This document shows, in pieces, positions 45,513 through 55,527 of a stretch of DNA of 64,000 nt. The DNA comes from Mrakia gelida. Taxonomy: Eukaryota; Basidiomycota; Tremellomycetes; Cystofilobasidiales; Mrakiaceae. The stretch is from assembly GCA_024345305.1 (NCBI GenBank), contig BRON01000002.1:2728001-2792000 (forward strand). Reading direction: 5' to 3'. The position numbers and the translations under genes were made by a program. Positions within the stretch are counted from its first letter, which is position 1; each line of letters starts with the position of its first letter. The notes under the pieces were generated by a model that saw only the letters and a program-made list of their open reading frames with translations, was not told the DNA's origin and ran no database searches.

Positions 45513-48500
45513 ATGCCTAGCGCTTTCGTGCTCTCGCTCCTCCCTTACCCTTTCTCGCTCGTCTTCCATCATCACGTCAAACCCAAGTCGACGACGTCCT
45601 CCCAACCCAATGGATCCTCGTCGAGCTCATCTTCCTCTCCCTCCCCTCCGCCCCCCCTCCCAATCGGTCAGAGATCCTTCCTCGAACGCTCATTCTACCA
45701 GTTCGGAACCCACGCTGCAAAACACCAAATCAGGGTCCTCCTCATATGCTGCATCGTCATGACAAGTCTCGTCTACCCAGCCCTCGCAATCCACTACCAA
45801 ACCGTCTCCAACCCCTCCTCCTTCTCGTCAACCCTCCGACCCAACTCCCTCTTCAACACTCCCCTCCTTCGGCCACTCTTCGAGGACTCAGGACCAGCGA
45901 GGGAGTTTCCCTTCATCCGAGGACTGGATTTCGTCGTAGGGAACGAGGAGCAGGAGGCAGGAGGAGTCGTCCTCAGCGAAGGAGCGAGCTCGGAGAGGTC
46001 GAAGGAGGAGGGAGCCGGCGGCAGGGTTCGAATGGAGACCATCTGGATCGGAGAAGTTTCTCACCTCATCGCCTCAGCATCACCCTCACCATCATCTCTA
46101 CCAGGATCAGCTCTCCAACCCAGTTCGTTCGACCACGAAGCGTTCGGCGCCCACCTCCTCGCCCACGTTCCAACCGAGTTCGGTCTCCTCTTCTGCTCTC
46201 CCTCCTCAACGCGACCGACACCTCCGGATCAACCCTGGGCCGTTTGGACGTGTTTCCTGTCGGAGGATGGATGGGAGGCTGTTCACTGGGACGAGGTCGC
46301 CTGGAAGGAGATCCTCGCAGGAGCTCTGGAAGGGCTGAACGGTTCAGCGACGAGCTGGGGACGAGTCGATTCTCTCGAGAGGAGCTTCTTGGTCGATGTG
46401 AGTTCGACTCTCTCTATATCTCTTCTCCCTGAAAACCTTCCTTCTCTCTCGCTAGGAATCCTTCGGCCTCTGACTCCGTTCGTCTTTGTCTCATCCATCC
46501 TCCATTAGTACTCTCCTTCGACTTCTTCTTCCTCCAACTTCACCCATCCGAATCACCTCGCGTCCCCTTCGACTGTCGCGCGTCTCGCCTCCGCCATCCC
46601 CTTCCCCATCATCCTCCTCTACGCTTTCCTCCTCGCCTGGACCTTCAGAGCCTTGGCATCCTTCAATCCAGTAGTACACAACCAGTTCGGGCTGGCTTTC
46701 ACCTACGTGACAGAGTTGGCAATCAGCACGGTGAGTGAGAGTTCCATCACCTTCGCGTTCGTCGGATCCGTCCTCCTCCCTCTCGCTTTCTGTTGCTGAT
46801 TTTCGGTCTTTTCTACAGACCTGCTCGGGGAGTGTATGTGTAGTGATGGGCTGGAAGCTCGAAGGAATCCCCTGGTTCCTCCTGCCGTTCGTGATAGCAG
46901 TTATTGGAGTCGAAAACATGGTTCACGTTGTACGTCTTCGTTCCGCTCGCGTTTTTTCTTTACTCCGCGGCACTTAACTGATCGAGTCTCGATCTTTCTT
47001 AATTACTCAGACTCGAGCAGTCCTCTCTACGTCCATCTCTCTACCAGTTTCGGAACGACTCAGTCTAGGACTCGCTCAGTCAGGGCCGACTATCACCTTT
47101 ACAACTCTCTCGGATATCGGTCTCTTCGCGGTCTTGGGGATCGTCGTTGGAGAACGAGTTGGTCCTGTTAGGGTGAGCGTACCTCTCCTAATCCTCTACT
47201 ACACGAACTCGAGCTGAACTTTCATCTTTCTCGTGCCTCTCGCAGGACTTCTGCACGTTCACGATTATCGTTCTGATCTCGGACTGGTTCTTGATCTTCG
47301 CGTTCTTCGCGTGAGTTCGAATCGGTTTCTTCTTTCGCCGAGCTCGTTTCTGACCCTTCCCTCTCTTTCTCTTCGTATACAGAACCGTCATCTCGATCGA
47401 TATGCAGAGACTCGAGGTTCGCTCGCATCCCTATTCTTCCTCTCCCCGAACGCGTCCAGGCTGACCCTCTCGTTCCCTTCCCCTTCAGCTCGCCGACGTC
47501 CTCGGTCAACAACCCGTCCCCACCATCACTCACACCGGTGGACTCGCCGTTCGAGGATCTCCATCTCCCTCTCCCAACCCAACCACCTCGACCACCGGTC
47601 GTCGTCGGCGTCGATCCAAGCGAACCAAGTCCTCCTCTCAAGTCCTTCGATCAGGCTTCCAAGCCATCCTTCGAGCTCGAACAGCTCGAAACGGAACCCT
47701 CGTCGCTCTTGTCACTGTCCTCGTCGGTCTCTGGTACTACTACTCGGGCTCGTTCGACCTCGCTCCTCACGATCATCATCCTTCGCTCGTTGCACCCTCA
47801 GGATGGACCGTCTCGCATGGACTCGTCGGAGGAGAGCCTAGGATCCTCGGACACGACGACGAAGAAGGAGGAGTCGACTTCCTCGGAGGGAGTGACAGCA
47901 GCAGCAGCAGTCGAGCTCGACTTTGGGATCTCCTCAACCCGAATCACCACAAGGAGGAGTTCACCTTCGTCGTCCCTTCCCCGACGGCCATCATCATCTC
48001 CACCATCCCTCATCGCATCAAGCCCAGCGACCTCGTACCTCCCTCCCGCTCCTCCCGACCCTTCATGCACTTCGCCAAACCCCTCTACTGGTTCCTCAAG
48101 GTCGTCGTCCTCCCCATCTCCATCACAACCTTCGCTCTCTACCTCCTCCTCCTCTACCTTCTCAAGGACGCCGAACTCCTGGACGCTCAAAGGGATCGAC
48201 TTGAGATTGGAGAGGAATGGGAGGACGAAGTGGACGCTCGACGAGCTGAGGCGAGGCACAAGAGGCATGGAGCTCAGGAGTCTGAAGGGAGTGGGAACAT
48301 GGTTGCTCCGACGATGAGACGCGTCGTTGGACTTCATCAAGCCGACGTGTGCTTGATCGGGACGAGCGAGGACGGAGAGGTCATCATGTCGGTCGGGTTC
48401 GATGGGATCGCTCTGGTATCCAAGACGGGAGACCCAACAGTCATCCAGAGGTTGCTCTTCCCCGTAACGAGCTCGTCGGATCGACCCATCCTCGCCGCCG

Positions 48501-50368
48501 TTGACGCGAAGGGATCGTTCTGCGCCGTCGCGCTCTCCAAAGGATCCGTCTTCGTCTGGTCCTTGGATCCTACCTCTCTCAATCCCACTCCCATCGCCTT
48601 CTCTTCCTCGTCGTCAAGCTCGGACCTCGGACCCTCCAACGTCTCGGACATGAGCTTCCTCCCTCGCTCGAGCGGATCCCCAAGAGACGACCTCTTCTCG
48701 GTCGCCATCTCCAACTCCTCCATCCTCGTTGTCGTCCGAGAGGATGGATCCCTCTTCGAGTATCGATGCGTCGAGAAGGAGATGCGGGTAGGCTTGCTCC
48801 CAGGGGAGGACTCGATTCGAGCGACGTGTCTCTGGAGAACGGGAAGGCAGGACGTCTCGGAGGTTTCGTTCGCTTCCTCCTCCTCGGGAAGAGTCGACTT
48901 CATTCGACGAGACGACGGTGGATCCTGGATCGAGGTCGCTTCCATCAACCCCGTTCGAGCTCTGGAATCCATCACCCACGTCACGTCGGCAGTCGTTCAG
49001 GTCGAAGGATCTCCGAGGGAGGTCGTCGCCGTCGCCTCCTCGAGCGGAGTGGTCTCGATCTGGGACGTTTCGGAAGGAACCGATTCCGTCTTCACTCTCA
49101 CCACCGACTCCAAGTCGAGGATCACCCAGATCCGAGTCGTCGATCCAATCCTTCAACAGTGCGGATCATGTCAAGAGCGTTTCGGCGGCTTCCTCCTCCT
49201 CGTTTCGACCTCGGAATCCCTCTCCATCCATCGAATCTCCCCTCGTTCACTCCCTTCCACCTGCAACTGTTCGCCAACGCGTCGAACCTCCTCCTCCTCC
49301 GAACCTCGATCAAGTCTCGAGGTCCCTCCGCCGTCGTCACGTCGAAGAGGATCCAGCGTCTCGTTCGCTCCTCCCTCGTCCCCTGGAGGAACGCCCAAAC
49401 GACTCCCGAGCTCGCCGTCGGCTCAGTCGATCCTCTCGGCAGACTACCCGATGTACGTTCATGGAGTCCACCTTAAGAGGTTGTCGAATCGACAGACAGG
49501 AGGGAGTGGGAGGTCCGAGGGATTGGAGGATCAGGAGGAGATCCTGCTCGACGAGTCGGGGAGTCCGACGAAGGAGCATCCCGGACGACCTTCTTCGCCT
49601 TGGTCGGTCCTACGAGAGGATCTGCTAGGAACGGTGTCGATTCATCGAGGAGGCTGGGAGGTGCTGGACCGTCGTCGCGTCGTTGGCTTCGGGAAAGGAT
49701 CGACCACTCTCCTCTCGTCGGTCACCGAGGAAGACGACGACATGGTCTCGGAAACCCAATCCCACTCCTCCACCTCCTCCTCCCGCTGGCAAATCTTCCA
49801 AATCGACCTCTCCCAACCTACCAACGGTCCTCTCCTCGCCCTCTCCGTCTCGGATCTCTCCTCCCTTCGACCCACCCTCTCCCCCTCCCCCCTCAACACC
49901 TTCAGTAACAACAACTCCACCTCCTCCTTACCCAACCCCAACTCCCTCTCAACCTCTTCATCCACCCACCCCTTCTCCTCCTCCACCACCTCCCTCTCAA
50001 CCACCAACACAGCCCACCTCCTCGCAACAGACACCTCCGAAGGATCGTCCCTCCGCCGTCGAAGAGCCGAACGTCTCAAGCAGTTCGCGTCTCAGAACCA
50101 GGAGACGCCCCCACCGTCGGTTTCCCACGCGCTGATTGGACCGCTCGTGAGCGCTGGGAGCGAGAGGGTGCTGGCGGGGACGGGGAACACGATCGGAGCG
50201 TTCGTTTTCCCGACGCTCGAGAGGGAGGGGGAAGCGTCTTCGTTTGGAGGAGCGAGTGGGAGTGGGAACGGTGCAGGAGGAGGAGGGGGAGGGGGGCTGA
50301 GCATGTCAGGGTCGATGGTGACACCGAGTCCGTTGAGGAGGAGGGTGGAGAAAGTGAGGGATTTCTAG
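45513..50368 (+). CDS. SCP1: SREBP cleavage-activating protein (SCAP/Scp1)
   Basis: Residues about 55-100 hold a first transmembrane helix (IRVLLICCIVMTSLVYPALA) followed by a lumenal loop. Exons 2-7 encode the sterol-sensing domain: ARLASAIPFPIILLYAFLLA, GLAFTYVTELAIST, LEGIPWFLLPFVIAVIGVEN with MVHV, then ITFTTLSDIGLFAVLGIVVG and FCTFTIIVLISDWFLIFAFF. After a Ser/Arg-rich loop there is a helix near ALVTVLVGLWYYY and another at PLYWFLKVVVLPISITTFAL. The cytosolic C-terminal half has WD40-like repeats (LAAVDAKGSFCAVALSKGSV then FVWSLD; VVAVASSSGVVSIWDVSEG). SCAP escorts the transcription factor SREBP/Sre1 from ER to Golgi when sterol or oxygen is low. In basidiomycetes this pair controls hypoxia and sterol genes. 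The final exon (from about 47490) is nearly 2.9 kb. Total about 1,450 residues. Confidence 0.85.
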
Positions 50369-51077
50369 ATCCGCTTTTTGTTTCGTCTTTTCTCTTTCGC
50401 TCTCTCGCCCCTCCCCCTTGCTTTTATCTCCTCGTTTTCGTTTCATCTCTTTTGCTTTGGGTCTCCATCTTGCTTCTTTGCTTTCTCTCTCTCGTCGCTC
50501 GCCTCGCTCGTCTCGTTACACACAATCTTATCCTTCACCTCGATACCGCGTCGCGTTCTCCTGCTTTTCTTGCTTTCTCTTCCTTACCCCGTCGTACACA
50601 AACCAAGTTACCCCCCTCATCTATGTTTTTGATCTTTCGACTGCTACGTGATCTTCTATGTCTGTAGCGTTTGAAGTGCGATCGGGGAGGGTGGGGGACG
50701 ACGCGTTTGGTTGGTTGATTGAGCTTTCCACTCGCTCGCTCGTTCCTTCGTCGGATCTTGGTTGAGGTTGTGATTCGGGTGCCAAATTATTCTGGAGGTA
50801 TGAGAGAGACCGAGAGCTGCTGGGATGTGACCTGGAAGGGAGAGGGAAGAGGAGGAGCTCGAAAGTCGTCGCGTCGGAACTTTCTTTCTTCTCTTGTCCT
50901 CGGTCCGAGGTCAGATCTACCACTTCCGCTCTAGACCAAAGTTCCGCGATGCACGGGGAGAAACTGAGGAGCTGCTGGAATGGCTGTGAGAAGAGAGAGG
51001 GAAGAGGAGGAGGTCGAACTCGAGCTCGTCGCGTCGCTCTTTCCTTCCCTTGTCTTCCTTCGCTCAGCTCGGAGATC
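50369..51077. repeat. Intergenic region with tandem ~110-bp duplication
   Basis: After the SCAP-like stop the sequence is CT-rich 3' UTR. From 50812 to 50917 and again from 50966 to 51077 two similar units occur. Both contain gagctgctgg-atg, gagggaagaggagga, tcgtcgcgtcg and end in gagg/ctcgg then agatc. The right unit leads directly into the dispersed element at 51078. No gene is supported. Confidence 0.55.
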
Positions 51078-51372
51078 AAAAAAGAGCAACCCCTTTCGAA
51101 GGGACTCTTTTTGAGCGCTTGCATGGCACCGCATTATGGTGAGAACTAGTCGTACAACGGCATCGCTACTTGCACCGCCGCTGCATCAACTCTGGGGGTG
51201 AGTGTGAGATGGGTTCATGTATGAGAAAGGTGCGAGAGGGTGGAAATGAACCGAGAGCTTTTCAGGGCTTATGAAACTCGGCGGGTCTTACCCACTGGTA
51301 CAACAGGAGGACTTAATAGAACCGCAAAGTTGGTTGTTCAAGACACCTTCAGCCATTTCTGCGTCGATCAAT
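51078..51372 (-). repeat. Dispersed structured element, copy R1
   Basis: Shares conserved blocks with 58115-58375 and 58794-59110. At one end is a hairpin (gagcaacccctttcgaagg, then gactc) followed by gagcgct. Then come tcaactctggggg, gagatggg and aaccgagagcttttcagggc, followed by ttatgaaactcggcgggtct and tacccactgg. On the minus strand the order reads tRNA-like A box (CCAGTGGGTAAGACC, 51298-51284), B-box-like GGTTCATTTCC about 31 bases further, then about 150 bases and the hairpin with a TTTTTT run. This is the layout of an RNA polymerase III SINE or small RNA gene. Function is unknown. Confidence 0.6.
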
Positions 51373-51780
51373 TTCTTCGTCCGTTCGAGCATTTTTTCGA
51401 CCTTCTTTCTAGCTCAAGACTTTTTGGTATATCTGGAAGGAGCGCTGACACTCTGGATCTCGTCAGCTTCTCCTCAAACTCTAGTTTTTGCGAGGTTTGG
51501 TTTGGAGGACGCGTCGACGACGCGACAGGCCGTCGAGATCCGCTCCAGGAGGGCGAGCAGACCCAAGAAGAATCTGAACAAGCTGAGCATCGTCCTTTGC
51601 CTTGACAGAGAAGCGTATGGTGAGCTGCTTGAGCCTCTATATCGACGAGGAGGGCATGGCAACGAGCCCTTAGCGACTGCTCGCTCGAGCTCCCCCTTTC
51701 GAGGCTCGAGCGTTTCGACCTTTTGCCACCTTTGCTCCCACCCTTCACCATCCTCAGCTCAGCCTTCTTCTTCTTCGACC

Positions 51781-53681
51781 ATGTCTGGCACTCCTCCTTC
51801 TCAACACTCTCACCCCCCTCTCCAGCGCAGAGCCTCAGCCTCGGTCCTCGCTCGCTCGTCTCCTTATGCTCCTCAATCCATCTCCATCGGTCCTGCTCCT
51901 CGCCTCCCTGAACCCGCTTCCGAGAAAGAGAACAAGGCTAAGCTGCCGCACAAGTGCGGGCTCGAGCATGGAGGAGAGATATGCGAGGCGAGCTACAGAA
52001 CGAAAAGGCTTCGTGACTCACATCAGAAGCACGATCACGACCATCAAAATCAGCTCATCATCAAAGACGACTACGACACTCGTGAGCTCCATCTTCCTTC
52101 TTCGCTCTCGCTCTCCTTCTCCCTTTCGCACCTACTCACTGCTTCTCCTCTTTTCTTCCTTTTCCAGAGATGGCTCTTCTTCCCAACCCGACTGGAATCA
52201 GGTGGACCTGCCCTTTCTGCGCAAAGGTTCGCTCCAGCTCTCCAAGCGTGATGTTGGAACACATCCTCTTCCACTGCGAGAGACGCATCTCTGGGACTGG
52301 GAGGAAGATTAGACAGCCAGGAGGAGGACACTGGTGTGTGACGAACGCTTCGACGGAGTACGGGTTGAATCACGAAGGGTCAGCTAAGGGAACGTGTTGA
52401 GGGTGGAATGGTTCATCCCTCCCGAGCGAGTTCCATCTCGCATCAGGTACGTCCTCTTTTCCCCTTCTTTTCTCGTTCGATCGGTACGAGAGTTGCTCGA
52501 GAACATCCGCTCGTGGTACCTTGGGAGCTGACGCTGAGCCCTCTCGACTTTACAGATCAGCAAACGAAAACGAAACCGCTTCCCGTCCCCTCGCGAGCTC
52601 GACTTCCTCCACTGCTCCCCTCCCTCTCATCGACCTCCCTCCTCGACCTCAAGATCCCCTCGGCTCCTCACCCATCAAGTCCAACCCTTCCGCCTCCCGT
52701 CACCTCCCTCCTCTTCGTCCTTCTCCCTCCCAACCCTCCTCGTCGTCTTCCCAGCAACGAAACCTCAACGAGTCCCCTCTCCCCGTCGACATCTCCTCCT
52801 CCTCCTCGAACCTCACTCCCACTCAGCATGCGACGAGCCAGCAAAAGCCTTACCCCCTCACTCGGACCTACTCCTCCTCCTCGTCGTCGTCGTCGTCGTC
52901 GACCTCCCTCTCCCAACACTCCTCAAACGGGTCCTCGTCGCGCAACGGCCCTCTCCCTCCCTTTTCCTCTGTCCTCGCCAACCTCGCCGACGCTCCCTCC
53001 AACCTCCTCGCTCCGATTCAAAGGACTCCCAGCATGACTCCTCCCTACCAACCCTCTCCCTCGCTTCATCCCACTCCTCTCGGTGGATCTCCCCTCCGAC
53101 TCGTCGCCTCCAACCCGACCTTCCCTCAGCACCGAATCGGACGAGTCCTTGGAGACACGATGCCCTTGCCCTCGACACCTCAGGCTTCGGCCCACCACCC
53201 TTCGGCGTCGGCGACGCCTACAGGACGAGGACTTGGAGGAGGAGCGAGCAGCCAGCAGCTTGGGAGGCCGTTCGAGAGGAGGGAGGGGACAGGAGGAGAG
53301 TCGTCGTCGAGCTCGAGCTCGAGCTTGGGAAGGTTGGGGATGGGCGAGATGTGGAGCGCTCAGGAGCCTGGTGGAGCTGGGAGAGGGTCGGTTGGGATGG
53401 AGAGGGGTACGGGCGGTGGGAGAAGAGGTGTTGGTGGAGGATATGGGTCTGAAGGGGGGTCGGAGAGGTCCTCCTCTCGAGCTTCCGGTTCCGTCGACGC
53501 GACGCCCTCTCAACCATCGCGACCTCCCTCCTCTCTCAACTCCACTCCCGTCGCTACCAACAACAAGCACGACCTCTCGGCCGGAAACACTCCCGAGAAC
53601 CAGCCTCCTACGTCCAAGGTCAAGCAGGATGGAGACGACAAGGGAGGGAGGGAGGAAGACGGAGAGGCGGCGAGGGAGTGA
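51781..53681 (+). CDS. Zinc-finger-like, Ser/Pro-rich protein of unknown function
   Basis: ATG 51781 starts MSGTPPSQHSHPPLQRRASA. Two Cys/His patterns follow: HKCGLEHGGEICEASYRTKR with the DSHQKHDHDH histidines, and after an intron (about 52081-52168) WTCPFCAKVRSSSPSVMLEH with HILFHC. These could be C2H2-like zinc sites. The exon frame meets TGA at 52398-52400. Removing a 44-base segment (gtacgggttgaatcacgaag to gttgag, about 52362-52405) avoids the stop and yields NASTEVEWFIPPERVPSRIR. That in turn splices (donor GTACGT near 52447, acceptor TTACAG near 52555) into a 375-residue Ser/Pro/Gly-rich frame ending EEDGEAARE at 53679-53681. If that tiny intron is not real, there are two genes or a frameshifted one. 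The domain order suggests a DNA-binding or regulatory protein, without a named family. Confidence 0.5.
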
Positions 53682-53685
53682 ACGA

Positions 53686-53900
53686 CGACGCGACTTATTA
53701 TTGCATTGCACGATTTTGAATGGTTCGTCCTCCCCACTTCCCTCATCTCTCCCCTCTTCCACATCTCATGTCCACGAGCTGACCTATCCCTCGCTCTCTT
53801 CTCACCCTCGACCCCTCCAGAAACACCATCCGACGACGACGACGACGAACGAGATCGGACAGCACTTTGGACGGAACGAACGACGAGAAGAGACGGAACG
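53686..53900 (+). repeat. Diverged copy of sequence at 59262-59480
   Basis: Shared words in the same order at both places: cgacgcgactt, cgattttgaa-ggttcgtcctcc, a CT-rich stretch, ctccagaaaca-catccgacgacga, cggacagcac/cggacaacac and gaacga. At 53.7 kb this forms the 3' flank of the zinc-finger gene. Confidence 0.6.
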
Positions 53901-54107
53901 AGCTTTGCTTACCTTTTTTGCTTACTTTTGATGACACACGCACCCATTTTTGACTCCCGCCGTGTCTCTTCTGGAAAGCTTCTTCTCTCGAGATCCAGAG
54001 CCTCGAGACACGAGCGAACGAAAGCACGACGCGTCTCTCCTTCCGCCTCTTCGCACTTCTCTCTTCCTCTTTCGCAACGAAGACGACTAGCCAGGGTTGA
54101 ACACCAT

Positions 54108-55211
54108 CTAATCCACCGGATGAACCTTATCCTTCCCCGCCTGACCCGCTTTGTCCCAGTACCTCAGCTCTGTGCACAGATCCTTCGCTCGTTGGAGATC
54201 GCCGTTCTCGAACGCGAGACCGAGCTGAACGACGGCTGCTTTGGCTTTTTCTGGGGGGCAGTAAAAGAACGAGCGAAGACGAAAGGAGCGAGAATGACTC
54301 AGTAAGGGATCTGAGAAGGCGAAAGCATGGGAAGGAGAGGAGAGGAGAAAGGGTGGTAGGACGAGAAAGACTCACGACGATGCTCCTCCCTGAGGTTCTC
54401 GACTTCCTCCTCTGACTCGGCATCGTCGAGAGCTTCCCTGGCTTCCATGATCTCCATGAGGAGTTCCTGATCTGTTATCGAGTCGGATTCTTGAACTTCG
54501 ACGTTCGAGAGGGAGAGCTGTTGAGAACGAACGAAGGAGGAAGGCGAGCTGAGCTTGAGCTCGAATCGAGCAGGGAAGAGAAACGAAGAGGAGGAACGAA
54601 CGAGGTACTGAGCTCGAGGTAAAGGATCCTTGAGAGTGTAGTAGGCTTTGTTGAGTATCGAGGCTTGATGCTGAGCTAGTTGATACTCGATCTGGCGAGA
54701 GAAGAAAGGAAAGAAGAGAAAGGGGTGGGGAGGTGGTGAGCTTCGATCTTTCCTTCCCTTTGAATTCGATTCTCCTTCTCCACCACCACGAATCTCTCAG
54801 GCGACTCACTTCTCCCTTCCCCTTGAACCCATCAGGATGCACGTCCTTACTGGCCTTCAAGAAAGCCATCTTCAACGCTCCCTCGTCGATAGCGAAGGCT
54901 CCCTTCTCTGGGAGACCGAGGAGTTGAAACAGGTTGGGTCCTCCTTCCGACGCTGGAAGAACAGGTTGGATCGCTGAGCAAGCAGAACAGAGGGCAGTAG
55001 TGGGAGGACAGGGTTGATGGCAAGACCAGCATGTCCGTGGTGGGGAGGAGGTCGAGGAAGTTGAAGAGGAGGAAGGAGTTGAGTAGGGTCGATGGAGGTG
55101 GAGGGAGGAGGAGGTTGAGGTTGCTGGACGAGCGACGCTGAACGCGAGCCGAGACGACGTTGACGGACGAGGGAGGGCTTGGCGGAGAAGAGAAGGGATA
55201 GAGGATCGCAT
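54108..55211 (-). CDS. JAC1: Mitochondrial Fe-S cluster J-protein HSCB/Jac1
   Basis: The start at 55211 gives a basic, Ser/Arg-rich presequence (MRSSIPSLLRQALPRPSTSS) typical of mitochondrial import. A four-cysteine motif follows (CWSCHQPCPPTTALCSAC), as in human HSCB, then a J-domain with NLFQLLGLPEKGAFAIDEGA, LKMAFLKASKDVHPDGF and the essential HPD triad. The C-terminal HSCB three-helix domain has QLAQHQASILNKAYYTLKDP, RAQYL, QESDSITDQELLMEIMEARE and a final LRYWDKAGQAGKDKVHP. Jac1 brings the scaffold Isu1 to the mitochondrial Hsp70 for Fe-S cluster transfer. Five exons. It lies head-to-head with the disrupted WW-protein copy, with 316 bases between the starts. Confidence 0.88.
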
Positions 55212-55527
55212 GTCTGTCGAGAAAAGTGGGTGAGGGTTGAGGGGGAGGAAGGTGGCCTGAGGGAAATCGAGAAACGAAGGAAGGATCGGAGGAGGTCGTC
55301 ATCTCGTCGGCTTTCAGAGCAGCTGGGAGGAAAAAATTATCTAATCAGCTTTGAGAATCTTGAAGCTCAGAGAACTACTAAGACTTCAAACCTCGATCGA
55401 AAGGTCTGCGAAAAAGCAGGAGGGCTCTGGGCGACCGGTCGTCGAGGAAGGAAAAGAGCGAGCTCACCGATTTCCTCCTCGCGTCTTCCCTTCAACGAAC
55501 CGGCCACCTTCTCCTTCTCGTCGGGAT

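Noticed and set aside
52875..52905. tcg/tcc trinucleotide run
   Set aside because: A simple polyserine-coding microsatellite within the Ser/Pro-rich exon; common in such disordered proteins.
52408..53037. Alternative frame starting at an ATG at 52409 that could splice in frame
   Set aside because: Gives an arginine/histidine-rich product typical of a wrong frame, while the Ser/Pro frame alongside is longer and links to the zinc-finger exons.
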